From NCBI RefSeq assembly GCF_014203275.1, contig NZ_JACHIP010000011.1, forward strand, positions 1 through 64,000: a stretch of 64,000 nt of DNA, in the 5' to 3' direction. How positions within the stretch are numbered: position 1 is the first letter of the stretch; the number at the start of each line of letters is the position of its first letter. Shown here piece after piece: positions 1 through 8,169 of this stretch. The notes under the pieces are model-generated. The model was not told the DNA's origin, ran no database searches, and was given only the letters and a program-made list of their open reading frames with translations. The translations under genes and the position numbers were made by a program. Source of the stretch: Granulicella aggregans (lineage in GTDB: Bacteria; Acidobacteriota; Terriglobia; Terriglobales; Acidobacteriaceae).

Positions 1-141
1 TGCGCCAGATTCGCCAGCCAGTTCATAGCGGAGACGACGTCTCAGCTTGAGATCATCTTGACTGATCTCTATGAGCAGGTTCGCCAACCGCGTAATGCCC
101 AACATCTCCAGATTGGCCGATGTCACACTCTTTTTAGTCAC
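1..141 (-). CDS. DUF6880-like protein, N-terminal part (runs off left edge)
   Basis: Partial gene of about 47 visible codons reading leftward off the window. The start is taken as the GTG at 139-141, which has an AAGGTG-like ribosome site about 6 nt upstream; a second GTG at 126 is possible. The visible protein contains ANLEMLGITRLANLLIEI followed by a charged LKLRRRLRYELAG stretch. From memory this resembles the N-terminus of DUF6880-type proteins, in which a leucine-rich helix is followed by an LKRRLRLELAG-like segment. Function is unknown. The family assignment is recognition by eye only, and most of the gene lies outside the window. Confidence 0.5.
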   Translation of the reverse strand, partial: MTKKSVTSANLEMLGITRLANLLIEISQDDLKLRRRLRYELAGESGA

Positions 142-477
142 TACACCTTTCTATCATTTTCTATCCCTGAGCGCGCGTTCTTACACCGGCGAGGAACAAG
201 CAGAATGATCTCATCTCGCCCCGCATGGACGTCTCCACAGTAGCTGCCAACAAAGGAAGCACCGGCGAAACGTTCCTGATCGTCTTAGGGACACCGTTGT
301 AGGGCTGAAGCGGAGTAGCGGGCCGTCGACCCAAGTGACAAACGCAGACTTCAGGTGATGACAGAGGATACGGGCGCACTCTATTTCGCCCTCGTGATCG
401 CGCCACATAGCGGTGAAGAAAGCCCGCCACTTAGCTCTGAAGATCACAGAGTTGCTTGTTGCTTTATCGTACAGGTA
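142..477. other. intergenic stretch, no gene seen
   Basis: No supported gene was found in these 336 bases. Open frames on both strands lack family features and mostly overlap each other. The in-frame extension of the downstream recombinase to 355 looks non-coding, because the conserved resolvase fold begins only after the ATG at 478. Confidence 0.4.
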
Positions 478-1117
478 ATGACGAAGGTCAAAGAGCCTAT
501 TCGGACACGTCGGCCCGTGCGAACGCGCAAGCCGCCCAAAGGCCAACAGGTCGGCTACCTGCGCGTCAGCTCCCTTGATCAAAACGAGGTTCGCCAGCTC
601 GAAGGGCTGGCCCTGGACAAAACCTTCACGGACAAGGCCTCCGGCAACGATGCGAAGCGACCCCAACTGGGGGCCATGCAGAGCTTCGTCCGGGAGGGAG
701 ACACGGTGTTCTGTCACTCGATGGATCGGCTGGCCCGCAACCTCGACGATCTGCGGAAGATCGCTGGGCCTTACTGAGCGGGGCATCCATATCGTCTTTG
801 TGAAGGAAAACCTGACCTTCACCGGCGAGGATTCGCCCATGTCGAATCTGTTGCTGAGTGTCATGGGGGCGTTTGCTCAGTTCGAAAGAGAATTGATCCG
901 GGAGCGCCAGCGTGAGGGAATTGCGATCGCAAAGAGGGAAGGGAAGTACAGCGGCAGGAAGCCATCTCTGACACCCGCGCGGGCGGCCGAGTTGCGGCGG
1001 CGAGTTGCCCAGGGCGGCTCGAAGGCTGCGCTTGCTCGTGAGTTCAGCATCAGCCGGGATACGCTATATCGGTACGCGCCGGTCAAAAAGCGCCGGGCCG
1101 GGAAGCTTGCAAAATGA
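478..1117 (+). pseudogene. serine recombinase (resolvase/invertase), frameshifted
   Basis: Small serine site-specific recombinase in two frames. Frame 1 from ATG 478 gives the start of the resolvase fold, GYLRVSSLDQNEVRQL, with the catalytic Ser in LRVSS, and then DRLARNLDDLRKI. It ends in a stop at 777. The second frame carries on with LTERGIHIVFVKENL, the FERELIRERQREGI helix, and a C-terminal helix-turn-helix (ALAREFSISRDTLYRY). Deleting one C of the GGGCC at 767-770 fuses the two exactly (LRKIAGLTERGIHI), so the copy differs from an intact gene by one inserted base. Intact length would be about 213 codons, normal for the family. No partner element or res site was recognised. The frameshift may be real or a sequencing error. 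Confidence 0.85.
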
Positions 1118-1365
1118 ATCGTGAGCAGGGAAGGGAAACAGGATGCGGAGGGCACATGCTGAATCCAGAGAACAACGCGAGTAGGAATTTTGTGAGTCCT
1201 GAGCTGAAGGAATGGGTTCCTGCTGAGTATGAAGCCGGCTACGCAGTCGGACGGGTTATCCCGTACTCCCGGCAAAGCACGCTCAGAGACTCCGACGACT
1301 CACCCGAACCACAAACTCCACTCGCTGATCCAGCACACCAACTCAATTGCGGCCAATCGGAACCC

Positions 1366-1827
1366 TCAGACGCCGAACTGTCGTAGGTGATGGTCGACAT
1401 GTTTGTACATGAGAACGGCCCACTGCTGCGGTTTGAGCGGCCCAAAGAAGGGATGTGGGTGCTGGGAGCACCGAGCCGAACCCTTAGTGACAAAACTATC
1501 GATCGTTGCGATGAGCTGGGTCCGTTCGTGTTCGAAGTCGCACTGTGTGGGGTCCACTGAGAAGAGTTCCGGTGCGGAGGGTGAGTTGCGGCGCATGGGC
1601 TTGTCGTCGCGGAAAACAAGCGGCTTGATAACCAGGCCAATGACGTTAGCGGGAAAGGATGCACGCTTGGGGTAGATGACGCCAGTCGCCATCTGTATGC
1701 CAGACGTACAGTGAGCCAAGGTCTGGGCAAGCGTCATGTTGCCCCACCGCCGCGCACACTCAGGATGGAGGCGCATGACTCGCTGCTTTATGTCATCTGC
1801 CAGAGTGGGGTCAAAGAGATCTTTCAT
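1366..1827 (-). CDS. DUF1569 family protein
   Basis: 153-residue cytosolic protein resembling DUF1569 (DinB-like four-helix fold). It begins MKDLFDPTLADDIKQRVMRL and has WGNMTLAQTLAHC, which supplies a His of the putative metal site. It ends with HPFFGPLKPQQWAVLMYKHVDHHLRQFGV, including the HxDHH motif. A paralogue with the same C-terminal motif lies at 37601-38074. The gene follows the VOC gene at 1862-2348 by about 34 bp on the same strand and is probably co-transcribed with it. In related genomes DUF1569, VOC and SRPBCC genes are often neighbours. No substrate is known. Full length, with no defects seen. Confidence 0.85.
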   Translation of the reverse strand: MKDLFDPTLADDIKQRVMRLHPECARRWGNMTLAQTLAHCTSGIQMATGVIYPKRASFPANVIGLVIKPLVFRDDKPMRRNSPSAPELFSVDPTQCDFEHERTQLIATIDSFVTKGSARCSQHPHPFFGPLKPQQWAVLMYKHVDHHLRQFGV

Positions 1828-1861
1828 CGTAGCTGCTCTCCGTCTTTGGCTGGATGATCTG

Positions 1862-2348
1862 CTACTGTTTTGCGCGCGCGGCCTCGATCGCGGCGATGTC
1901 GATCTTTCGCATCGTCATCATCGCGTTCATCGCGCGCTTGGCTGCAGCGCGATCCGGGTCTGTCGTAGCCGCCAGCAGCGCGCGCGGAGTGGATCTGCCA
2001 TGAAAAGCCCCAGCGATCCTTGCACCAGCCGCACATGCTTTCCTGGCCGCCGTTGCTGACGATGGCGTTCCACAGTCGATCCGTCTCAGCCTGATCGTCG
2101 GTAAGAATCACAAAGCTTACCGTTTCGTTGGGGACGAATTTCGGCCCGCCGTTGAGGCCCATGAAATTGCGGCCACAGACGGTGAACTCAACGATGAGTT
2201 CCTGGCCTTCGGGACCGGATGGCGTATCTATGGGCGAGGCGCTTATCTTCCCGACGTGGCTGTCGGGAAAGGTAACGGCATAGAATTCGGCTGCTTCGCG
2301 TGCTTTCCCGTGATCGAACCACAGGCAGGTGACCATCTTCTCGGACAT
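1862..2348 (-). pseudogene. VOC-fold (PhnB-like/glyoxalase superfamily) protein, frameshifted near C-terminus
   Basis: Start ATG at 2348 with an AGGAGAG ribosome site. The protein MSEKMVTCLWFDHGKAREAAEFY and MCGWCKDRWGFSWQI match the PhnB-like VOC proteins often annotated as 3-demethylubiquinone-9 3-methyltransferase. After WGFSWQI the open frame degenerates into low-complexity Arg/Asp-rich sequence to 1824. One base fewer at about 1991 restores the expected ending, TPRALLAATTDPDRAAAKRA followed by MNAMMTMRKIDIAAIEAARAKQ and a stop at 1862. One inserted G/C therefore separates the C-terminal 40 residues. Enzymatic role unknown; probably the first gene of a two-gene operon with DUF1569. Confidence 0.8.
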
Positions 2349-2447
2349 ATTGCTCTCTCCTGTCAGTTTTTCAAGACTCACCGTAAGTTCGACAGCGGTT
2401 CTCCTGTGAGCGAAGAGCGGCTGCACCGGGCATGAAGTACATCGCGG

Positions 2448-3227
2448 TTACGATTTTGGTCCCTGCATCAAAGCAAAATGGCCGTTCTGGTCGTCTGTGG
2501 CTTGCAGGATGCGTGAGCCTCCGGGTACGTCCATCGGAGGCAGAAGCACTTTACCGCAAGCCTCGATCACACGCTTCTGCGCAGATTCGATGTCGTCGAC
2601 CGTGAAATAGTACTGCCAGTGCGGCGGAATACCTTCGGGCATGCCGGGACCCTTACGAGCCATCATTCCGCCGGTATAGAGGGGCTTGTCGGTCCGGAAG
2701 GTTTGGTAGATGCCCATGGCTCCCATGTCGTGCGCATGATCTTTCTCCCAGCCGTAGTGCCTGGAATAGTAATCAAAGGCTTTTGCAGGATCATCGGTGA
2801 GCAGTTCGTGCCAGCCCACATTGGCGACTGCCATTTGATCCAGACGTGGCGGAACATCTTGCTTGCCGGGTTCGAAGAGCAGGTATTTCACCTTTTGAGG
2901 GTCCAGTACGACAGCGAAACGGCCGACGCCGGGTATGTCCTGAGCGGGCTTTATGATAGTGCCGCCATCGGCTGTCACGGCCTTCAGCTCTTCATCAAGC
3001 TTTGCTGAGTGGATATGTCCCATCCACTCAGGAGGGAGCTCAGGCATGCCTGCGCCAGCCCAGGTCATCATGCCGCCGACGTCTTTGCCGTCTTTACCAA
3101 AGATCATGTAGGTGAAGCCAGGCATACCGGCGTCTTTGACATCCCACCCGACTACCTTCTTGTAGAAGTTGACTGCCTTGTCCATGTCGTTGGTTACGAG
3201 TTCGTACCAGATGAATCCGTCTGCCAT
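2448..3227 (-). CDS. two-domain VOC family protein (glyoxalase/bleomycin-resistance fold)
   Basis: 259 residues from ATG 3227, chosen over the longer frame to 3521 because a strong AAAGGGAGGTG ribosome site lies 6 nt upstream and conserved sequence starts at MADGFIWYELVTNDMDKAVNFY. Two VOC repeats follow: residues about 5-125 (WYELVTNDMDKAVNFYKKVVGWDV to YLLFEPGK) and 135-255 (VGWHELLTDDPAKAFDYYSRHYGW to GHFALMQGPKS). Acidic and His positions typical of VOC metal sites are present, but no substrate can be assigned. Cytosolic. It is divergent from the TetR gene at 3351, which may control it through the operator-like repeat at 3296-3310. Confidence 0.85.
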   Translation of the reverse strand: MADGFIWYELVTNDMDKAVNFYKKVVGWDVKDAGMPGFTYMIFGKDGKDVGGMMTWAGAGMPELPPEWMGHIHSAKLDEELKAVTADGGTIIKPAQDIPGVGRFAVVLDPQKVKYLLFEPGKQDVPPRLDQMAVANVGWHELLTDDPAKAFDYYSRHYGWEKDHAHDMGAMGIYQTFRTDKPLYTGGMMARKGPGMPEGIPPHWQYYFTVDDIESAQKRVIEACGKVLLPPMDVPGGSRILQATDDQNGHFALMQGPKS

Positions 3228-3295
3228 GTTGCACCTCCCTTTTAGAGATGTGTCGCTATGAAGTAAACATCGTCCACATAATCTATCATCGAAAA

Positions 3296-3310
3296 GTGGA
3301 TGCTGTCCAC
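3296..3310. promoter_or_regulatory. inverted repeat GTGGA-N5-TCCAC, candidate TetR operator
   Basis: A 15-bp inverted repeat, GTGGATGCTGTCCAC, sits between the divergent VOC gene (start 3227) and the TetR gene (start 3351). A further CGTCCACAT lies at about 3271-3279. The position is right for an operator controlling both genes, but binding is inference only. Confidence 0.45.
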
Positions 3311-3350
3311 AATCATCCCTCTCCACGGTACACTCTACTTTGAACAAACA

Positions 3351-3992
3351 ATGAAAAAGAACGTCTCTATTGAGAAGCGCAAGACCTTTCGCCACGGTGA
3401 TCTGCGCAACGCGCTCGTGACGGCCGGCCTCGAGATGGCCCGTGCTGGAGGACCCAATGCAGTCATTCTGCGGGAGGCAACACGGCAGGCGGGTGTCTCT
3501 CCGAATGCGGCATACAGGCACTTTGCTGGCCAGGCTGAGCTACTGGATGCGGTGCGGTCGGCATGCCTGTCGCGGGTCGCCGCGTCAATTGAAGATGAGA
3601 TGAAGAAGCACAAGGCGGGGCGCGATCCGCAAGCATTTGCGCGAAAGAGTCTGCGCGCGGTGGGCATGGGCTATCTGGGATTCGCGGTGAGGGAGCCGGG
3701 GATGTTTCGCACGGCCTTCTCGGTTCCACCGCCGGTTCATTCTCCTGACCCGGCGAATACGGCTTCTATGGGCCTAAACCCGTTTCAGCTGCTTTCGCTA
3801 GCACTCGATCGAATGCTGGATAGCGGCCTGCTGGGCAAGAAGGATCGCCAAGACGCGGAGTATCTTGCATGGTCGACCGTTCACGGGCTGGCACTTCTGG
3901 CATTAGAAGGACCGCTGCATAAAATGCCACGAGAGATGGTGCTGGCTCTGGGCGAGCGGCTAGTCGTGATGGTGGAACGCGGTCTGGGCTAA
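3351..3992 (+). CDS. TetR family transcriptional regulator
   Basis: 213 residues from ATG 3351 (MKKNVSIEKRKTFRHGDLRN); an upstream in-frame ATG at 3300 lies next to the likely operator and is less plausible. The N-terminal HTH reads LREATRQAGVSPNAAYRHFAGQAELLDAV, the classic TetR recognition helix pattern. The C-terminal region (about 80-213) resembles the WHG-type ligand-binding domain. It is transcribed divergently from the two-domain VOC gene, which is its most likely target. Ligand unknown. Confidence 0.88.
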   Translation: MKKNVSIEKRKTFRHGDLRNALVTAGLEMARAGGPNAVILREATRQAGVSPNAAYRHFAGQAELLDAVRSACLSRVAASIEDEMKKHKAGRDPQAFARKSLRAVGMGYLGFAVREPGMFRTAFSVPPPVHSPDPANTASMGLNPFQLLSLALDRMLDSGLLGKKDRQDAEYLAWSTVHGLALLALEGPLHKMPREMVLALGERLVVMVERGLG

Positions 3993-4002
3993 CCCAACCG
4001 CT

Positions 4003-4120
4003 ATCGCCGCGTGCCCGATTCGTTAGCCAAGTCAACAGAAGCTACTCCTTCTACATGGTTGGGGTGCTACCGCCGTTGATCGTGTAGTTGACCCTGCTAA
4101 CGAATCGGGCACGCGGCGAT
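4003..4120. repeat. 118-bp element bounded by 25-bp perfect inverted repeats
   Basis: Positions 4003-4027 (beginning ATCGCCGCGTGCCCG) are the exact reverse complement of 4096-4120. The arms extend imperfectly inward: GTCAAC at 4032-4037 pairs with GTTGAC near 4087-4092. The element has no coding capacity and begins 11 bp after the TetR stop. It could be a miniature transposable element or REP-like hairpin, or act as a terminator for the TetR transcript, although no T-run follows. No target duplication was found. Confidence 0.7.
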
Positions 4121-4217
4121 GCTCCAGGAGCCCGGCTACTTCTTTGGTTAGTACCGACAATCGCGCTTAGCGGAAGTAATCAGCTTCCGTTTCCCGGCTC
4201 GATGAGTGCATTTGCCT

Positions 4218-4365
4218 GTGGGTGTTGAAAAACTCATCCTCTGAGAACTCGCGGAAAATTCATCGCGTCAGGATGCCCTACAAGCCGCTGTCTCGGACCG
4301 GATAGACATTTTCTATCCCCGAATTTGAGGCCGTTTGTGCAGAAAACGAGTTTTTCAACACCCAC
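4218..4365. mobile_element. 148-bp MITE-like element with 18-bp TIRs and 4-bp TSD
   Basis: Perfect 18-bp terminal inverted repeats GTGGGTGTTGAAAAACTC lie at 4218-4235 and, as reverse complement, at 4348-4365. The 4-bp direct repeat GCCT flanks both sides (4214-4217 and 4366-4369), as expected of a target-site duplication. There is no open frame inside, so it would need a transposase in trans. The GTTGAAAAACTC end is reminiscent of several IS families, but the parent was not identified. Confidence 0.75.
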
Positions 4366-4437
4366 GCCTGTTCTCAACAGTTGAGTCAACTTCCGGAAAG
4401 CCAGTGACACGGGAGTTAGCGACTGTCTGCTTCGTTG

Positions 4438-4827
4438 TTACCGGGTTGCCCCTAACGTGACCACCTCAGCGATTCCAAGCACAAGCGCATATGTAGCAAA
4501 TAGAAAAGCGCCGTAGCGGCCGCCCGATGAGGCGTGAATCCTTGGCATGAATGTCGATAGATGAGAGAGAACGACTGCTTCTCCAATCATCCCAGGAATA
4601 GCGAGCAAGAGCATTCCGGACGCCCAGGTGGTGGGTGGGACCTGACGCAGTTTAAGAATAGTGATGCAGAGGACCGCGCTCACAAGAGGCGAGACGCAGA
4701 AGCTGATCCAGTAACGCAGGCTCGTAGTCTCGAGAACGGAAGGGCCGCGATACGCGTAGTAGACCGAACCAAGAATCCAAATGATAAAGCCGAGGATGAA
4801 CAGGAAGATAGAGTCTGGCGTTTTCAC
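4438..4827 (-). CDS. small integral membrane protein (DUF5367-like)
   Basis: 129 residues with four predicted membrane segments at about 7-27, 39-61, 67-88 and 102-124 (for example SIFLFILGFIIWILGSVYY). It resembles DUF5367-type proteins by size and topology, and its function is unknown. The start ATG 4827 faces the divergent TetR gene across about 80 bp that hold two tandem palindromes. This makes the gene a probable target of that regulator, perhaps as an efflux or stress-related membrane component (inference). Confidence 0.75.
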   Translation of the reverse strand: MKTPDSIFLFILGFIIWILGSVYYAYRGPSVLETTSLRYWISFCVSPLVSAVLCITILKLRQVPPTTWASGMLLLAIPGMIGEAVVLSHLSTFMPRIHASSGGRYGAFLFATYALVLGIAEVVTLGATR

Positions 4828-4853
4828 GGCTGGCCTTTTCCAGATAGGATTAG

Positions 4854-4898
4854 ATGTACCACACGGTACATCTGTACAGAATGTACCACATGGTACAT
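4854..4898. promoter_or_regulatory. tandem palindromic operators for divergent TetR/membrane protein pair
   Basis: Two copies of ATGTACC-N4-GGTACAT lie at 4854-4871 (spacer ACAC) and 4881-4898 (spacer ACAT), 27 bp apart centre to centre, in the gap between the divergent genes. Paired symmetric sites like these are typical TetR operators. They also show that the apparent ATG starts at 4854 and 4881 lie inside operator DNA and are probably not used. Confidence 0.75.
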
Positions 4899-4910
4899 CG
4901 GGGAGATCAA

Positions 4911-5492
4911 GTGTCGAACAGAGAGACCACTGACCTTACCGACCTTGCCGAGAGCTGTCTCGGCGCTTTCGTTCGGTCTGGAACGCTCGACCTGAGCATG
5001 GATCAGTTGGCGAGAGAAGTTGGAATTAGCAAGCGCATGTTGGTTCACTACTTCGGGGGACGAGACGCCATCGAAGAGCGAGCGATGACGCTTTTGGAGA
5101 ACAGACTTCGTGCGCAGTTCGCTCCTGAGAATTTCCCGGCTGGAGTCGGCATACAGGTGGTCATCCATGCGCTGTGGGATCGTACGACGAATTCTCAGTC
5201 CAAGGGAGTTCTGTTGCTGGTGATGGATGTCTCACGACGAGCATGGAACGGGTCTCCGAGGGCAACGTCGTTCTACCGGGAGCAACAGCGGCTATGGGTC
5301 GAACTCCTCTTGAGGTATCTACCGGATAAGAACACCGTCGAAGATGTGCTTCAGTCCTTCCAGGGAGCAGTTCTCGCTTATCTCATAACCGGCGACCCAG
5401 AGCCGGGGAAAGGGATGCTCAACCGGCTATGCGCGAAGCTAGAGACACGCGGGAAGTCCAGTAGAGAGATAAAACGCCGTCGGACAAGCTGA
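4911..5492 (+). CDS. TetR family transcriptional regulator
   Basis: 193 residues from GTG 4911, chosen because GGGGAG lies 6-12 nt upstream and the earlier ATGs fall inside the tandem operators. The HTH is LSMDQLAREVGISKRMLVHYFGGRDAIEERAM, a good TetR recognition helix (residues about 30-62). The C-terminal domain is helical and unassigned. Likely an autoregulator and repressor of the divergent membrane protein gene at 4438-4827, through the two ATGTACC/GGTACAT sites. The last 15 residues are basic (KSSREIKRRRTS). Confidence 0.85.
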   Translation: MSNRETTDLTDLAESCLGAFVRSGTLDLSMDQLAREVGISKRMLVHYFGGRDAIEERAMTLLENRLRAQFAPENFPAGVGIQVVIHALWDRTTNSQSKGVLLLVMDVSRRAWNGSPRATSFYREQQRLWVELLLRYLPDKNTVEDVLQSFQGAVLAYLITGDPEPGKGMLNRLCAKLETRGKSSREIKRRRTS

Positions 5493-5563
5493 AGGGGACT
5501 CTCATTCCGGCTTGTCGGCTGTTCGGAAGTAATCGCTATTCTGACTCAGTCCATGCCAAATCT

Positions 5564-6466
5564 CTAGAGCGTGTTTCATAAATAGATTCGGCCTCAAGCC
5601 GGGGACTTCTGGATGAGGCGGGTGGTTTGTTTAGCTTTTTGAATGAGCAAGAAGCGTTTTGAGTTGTTGAGCGAGAGGCAGTGGGAGCTGATTGCGCCTC
5701 TTCTGCCTGAACCGAAGCAGCGCAAGGACAGACGGGGCCGTCCGTGGGCATCGAACCGGGCCTGCCTCGAAGGCATCCTGTGGGTGCTGCAAACGGGTGC
5801 GGCGTGGAGATTCTTACCCGACAAGTATCCCTCTCCCGCGACCTGCTGGCGGCGGTTGAAGCAGTGGGAAGAGCAGGATGTGTGGCTCGATGCCTGGCGA
5901 GCGCTGTTGGGTGCGCTCGATGGCGAAGGTCTGTTGAAGTGGGAAGAGACGTTCCTGGACGGCAGCTTCGCTCCGGCCAAAAAGGGGGCTCCGCAGTCGG
6001 TAAAACCAAGCGCGGCAAGGGCACGAAGTGGATGGTACTGGTCGACGGTGGCGGTCTTCCGCTGGGAGTTCGGCTGTAAAGTGCCTCTCCGGGAGAAGTT
6101 ACGCTTGCGGAAGCCACGCTCGCCGAAGTCAAAGTCCCTCGCCCCAAAGGCAGGCCGCGGCAGAAGCCGAAACGGGTGATCGCCGACCGCGCCTACGACT
6201 CCGACCCGCTGCGTGAACGGCTGGCAAAACGAGGCATCGACCTCATCGTTCCGTATCGCGAAAACAACAAGAAGAGAAAACATGAAGATGGCAGAAAGCT
6301 CAGGCGCTACAAACGCCGATGGATCATCGAACGCACCAACGCCTGGCTTGGTCAGTTCCGCAGACTCCTCGTTCGCCATGAGCACCTCCTCTCGACCTAC
6401 AGAGCCTTCTTCTATCTCGCTTGCCTCTGGATCACACTGCGCAGGTGTTTATGAAACACGCTCTAG
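5564..6466 (+). mobile_element. IS5-type insertion sequence (IS427-like), inactive
   Basis: Perfect 19-bp inverted repeats CTAGAGCGTGTTTCATAAA lie at 5564-5582 and 6448-6466. The outer CTAG is palindromic and fits a YTAR target with a TA duplication, as known for the IS427 subgroup, so the true ends may be 2-4 bp further in. The element is about 0.9 kb and carries one broken transposase on the plus strand. No gene is obviously interrupted. Confidence 0.88.
5643..6454 (+). pseudogene. IS5 family transposase, frameshift plus nonsense codon
   Basis: DDE transposase in pieces. MSKKRFELLSERQWELIAPL to LDGSFAPAKKG reads in frame 3. It continues in frame 2 after the A5G5 run at 5979-5988 (GSAVGKTKRGKGTKWMVLVD, with the DG of the second catalytic Asp region). 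Frame 2 then meets a TAA at 6077-6079, where a Tyr codon is expected (GVRL-stop-SASPGEV). The rest, VIADRAYDSDPLRERL to the RRWIIERTNAWLGQFRRL box with the catalytic Glu, is intact to 6454. A -1 shift at A5G5 may be the family's programmed frameshift, but the TAA is a genuine defect, so the copy should be dead. Confidence 0.88.
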
Positions 6467-6799
6467 TGCCGTATCGCAGTCAAATATCGGAAAACGATTG
6501 ATTACAAAGGGCCGCCATTCCCTGATTTCAGTGCAGTCCGACAACCGACTGTGCGAGTTCTTCATGCGCTCAAGTTTGGCGGAGACTATCGTCGGCTGAC
6601 GCCGAAGACCGGCTATCGGCCATGTGATTTCAGCTAGGACTTCACGAACGTAGAAACGCTGGTGAACGCGCAGATTCCTGTCTACGCCGGCGTGGACAAT
6701 GCCGAGACCGCCCAGCTTCGGCCAAACTGGCATCTAAATTGCGATGACGTACCCAAACCCTTCCTGATCACGCGGAATCCTAAGGGCCTGGAGACTTGG
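6467..6799. other. non-coding or remnant stretch after the IS element
   Basis: No supported gene. A frame from 6662 runs into the antiporter stub at 6800, but its first 46 codons show no recognisable domain. Confidence 0.35.
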
Positions 6800-6940
6800 A
6801 TGACTCTACTTTTGATGCAGATGACGGTCGTATTGCTGGTTGCGTTGCTGTGCGGCTGGGTGGCCAGGAAGCTGGGGCAGGCGCGGGTGATCGGCGAGAT
6901 TGTTGTCACGCTGCGACGCGTTGTTCTTCGGGTATTGTGA
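6800..6940 (+). pseudogene. cation:proton antiporter (Kef-type), N-terminal stub
   Basis: From ATG 6800 the frame encodes MTLLLMQMTVVLLVALLCGW followed by VARKLGQARVIGEI. This is the first membrane helix and RxIGQPRVIGEI-like motif of monovalent cation:proton antiporter-2 proteins. After about 35 residues the homology stops abruptly near 6903, and 11 unrelated codons lead to a stop. Full-length members have about 400 or more residues, so this is a truncated leftover. The junction lies 40 bp before the start of the diguanylate cyclase gene. Confidence 0.6.
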
Positions 6941-6942
6941 CT

Positions 6943-8169
6943 ATGAAAGAAAAGCTCAACTTTTCAATCCGAGGCACGCGCGAGTTGCGGCTGATATTGC
7001 CCTTTATAGCAATTCTTCTTGCGCTGGTGCTAGTTAGCGCCTTCAGCATAGATATACTCTCTGCTGCGCGCGCCTACGTGGGCGGCGAAAGCCTGTGGAG
7101 CAAAAGGCAGAAAGATGCCGTAATCCACCTTATGCGCTACGCTGACGGCTATGGCGAGGAAGAATTCAGCGCCTACGAGCGCGCCATCGCTGTGCCTTTG
7201 AGCGACCGCAAAGCGAGGCTCGAGTTGACAAGCGCGCGGCCTGATTATGGCAAGGCAGCGGCTGGCCTGCCTGCTGGCGGCAATCATCCGGACGATATTC
7301 CCGGGATGATCCGGCTAGTCCGTTATTTCGGGCGCTTACCGGCCGTCGAGCGCGCAGTCGGAATCTGGGCGCGTGCCGATGACGAAGTGGCAACTCTGAA
7401 CGAGCTCGCAGAGCGACTGCATGTCGCTGTGAGGGATAGCAAAGGTGGTGCCGATAGCGTTGCGCTATTGTTGCATCGCATACAGGACACAAATGCACGG
7501 GTTACGCCGCTGGAGGAAGCCTTCTCTTCCTCGCTAGGCCAAATCTCGCGGCAGTTAAGAAGTTTCTTGATACCTGGCATTGGTATCGTGGCGGCCTTGC
7601 TGTTCTTCCCTGGAGTTGCGATATCGCTCCGCGATGTACAGCGTGAACGCAGACATACTCTTCACCTGACCCACCAGGCAAGCCACGACGCGCTGACGGG
7701 CCTGTTCAATCGCATCGAATTCGAACGCTGTTTGTCCAATGCCATCGACGAGGTGCATGAGGATGGCTCCGCACATGCTCTGATGTACCTCGATCTGGAT
7801 CAATTCAAACTGGTTAACGACACTTGCGGCCACGCCGGCGGCGACGAGTTGCTTCGCCAGATAGCCGACCTCATGCGGGCGCAACTGCGCCAGACCGATA
7901 TCATTGCCCGCCTGGGCGGGGACGAATTTGGTATATTGCTCGTGCACTGCGATGCTGACGATGGCTTACGCGTAGCCGAAGCGATCCGCGAAGGGATCTC
8001 TCAATACCGATTCGTGTGTAGTCAACGCACCTTTACAGTGGGCGTGAGCATTGGTGTGCTCGATCTGGACCAGAAAGTGTCCCAGCTCGTGGAGGCGCTC
8101 AGCGCTGCCGACGCCGCCTGTTATCAGGCAAAACAAAGCGGGCGCAATTGCGTACAGGTCTACCAATAA
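6943..8169 (+). CDS. membrane-bound diguanylate cyclase (GGDEF)
   Basis: 408 residues from ATG 6943 (MKEKLNFSIRGTRELRL); the TTG frame to 6796 overlaps the antiporter stub and is rejected. Membrane helices at about 19-38 and 214-236 bracket a roughly 175-residue extracytoplasmic sensor region. The GGDEF domain starts at HDALTGLFNRIEFE and carries GGDEF in ARLGGDEFGILL, with the RxxD product-inhibition site (RQTD) five residues before it. It should make cyclic di-GMP from two GTP. The protein ends soon after the domain (CYQAKQSGRNCVQVYQ), with no EAL domain. Context is decayed DNA on both sides, so it may be a recent arrival. Confidence 0.9.
   Translation: MKEKLNFSIRGTRELRLILPFIAILLALVLVSAFSIDILSAARAYVGGESLWSKRQKDAVIHLMRYADGYGEEEFSAYERAIAVPLSDRKARLELTSARPDYGKAAAGLPAGGNHPDDIPGMIRLVRYFGRLPAVERAVGIWARADDEVATLNELAERLHVAVRDSKGGADSVALLLHRIQDTNARVTPLEEAFSSSLGQISRQLRSFLIPGIGIVAALLFFPGVAISLRDVQRERRHTLHLTHQASHDALTGLFNRIEFERCLSNAIDEVHEDGSAHALMYLDLDQFKLVNDTCGHAGGDELLRQIADLMRAQLRQTDIIARLGGDEFGILLVHCDADDGLRVAEAIREGISQYRFVCSQRTFTVGVSIGVLDLDQKVSQLVEALSAADAACYQAKQSGRNCVQVYQ

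Noticed and set aside
1114..1386. 90-codon plus-strand frame overlapping the recombinase stop by 4 bp
   Set aside because: No recognisable family, and its 3' end is antisense to the DUF1569 gene; the overlap alone is weak support.
4854..4910. ATG starts giving a longer TetR protein
   Set aside because: They lie in two ATGTACC/GGTACAT operators; GTG 4911 has a proper ribosome site.
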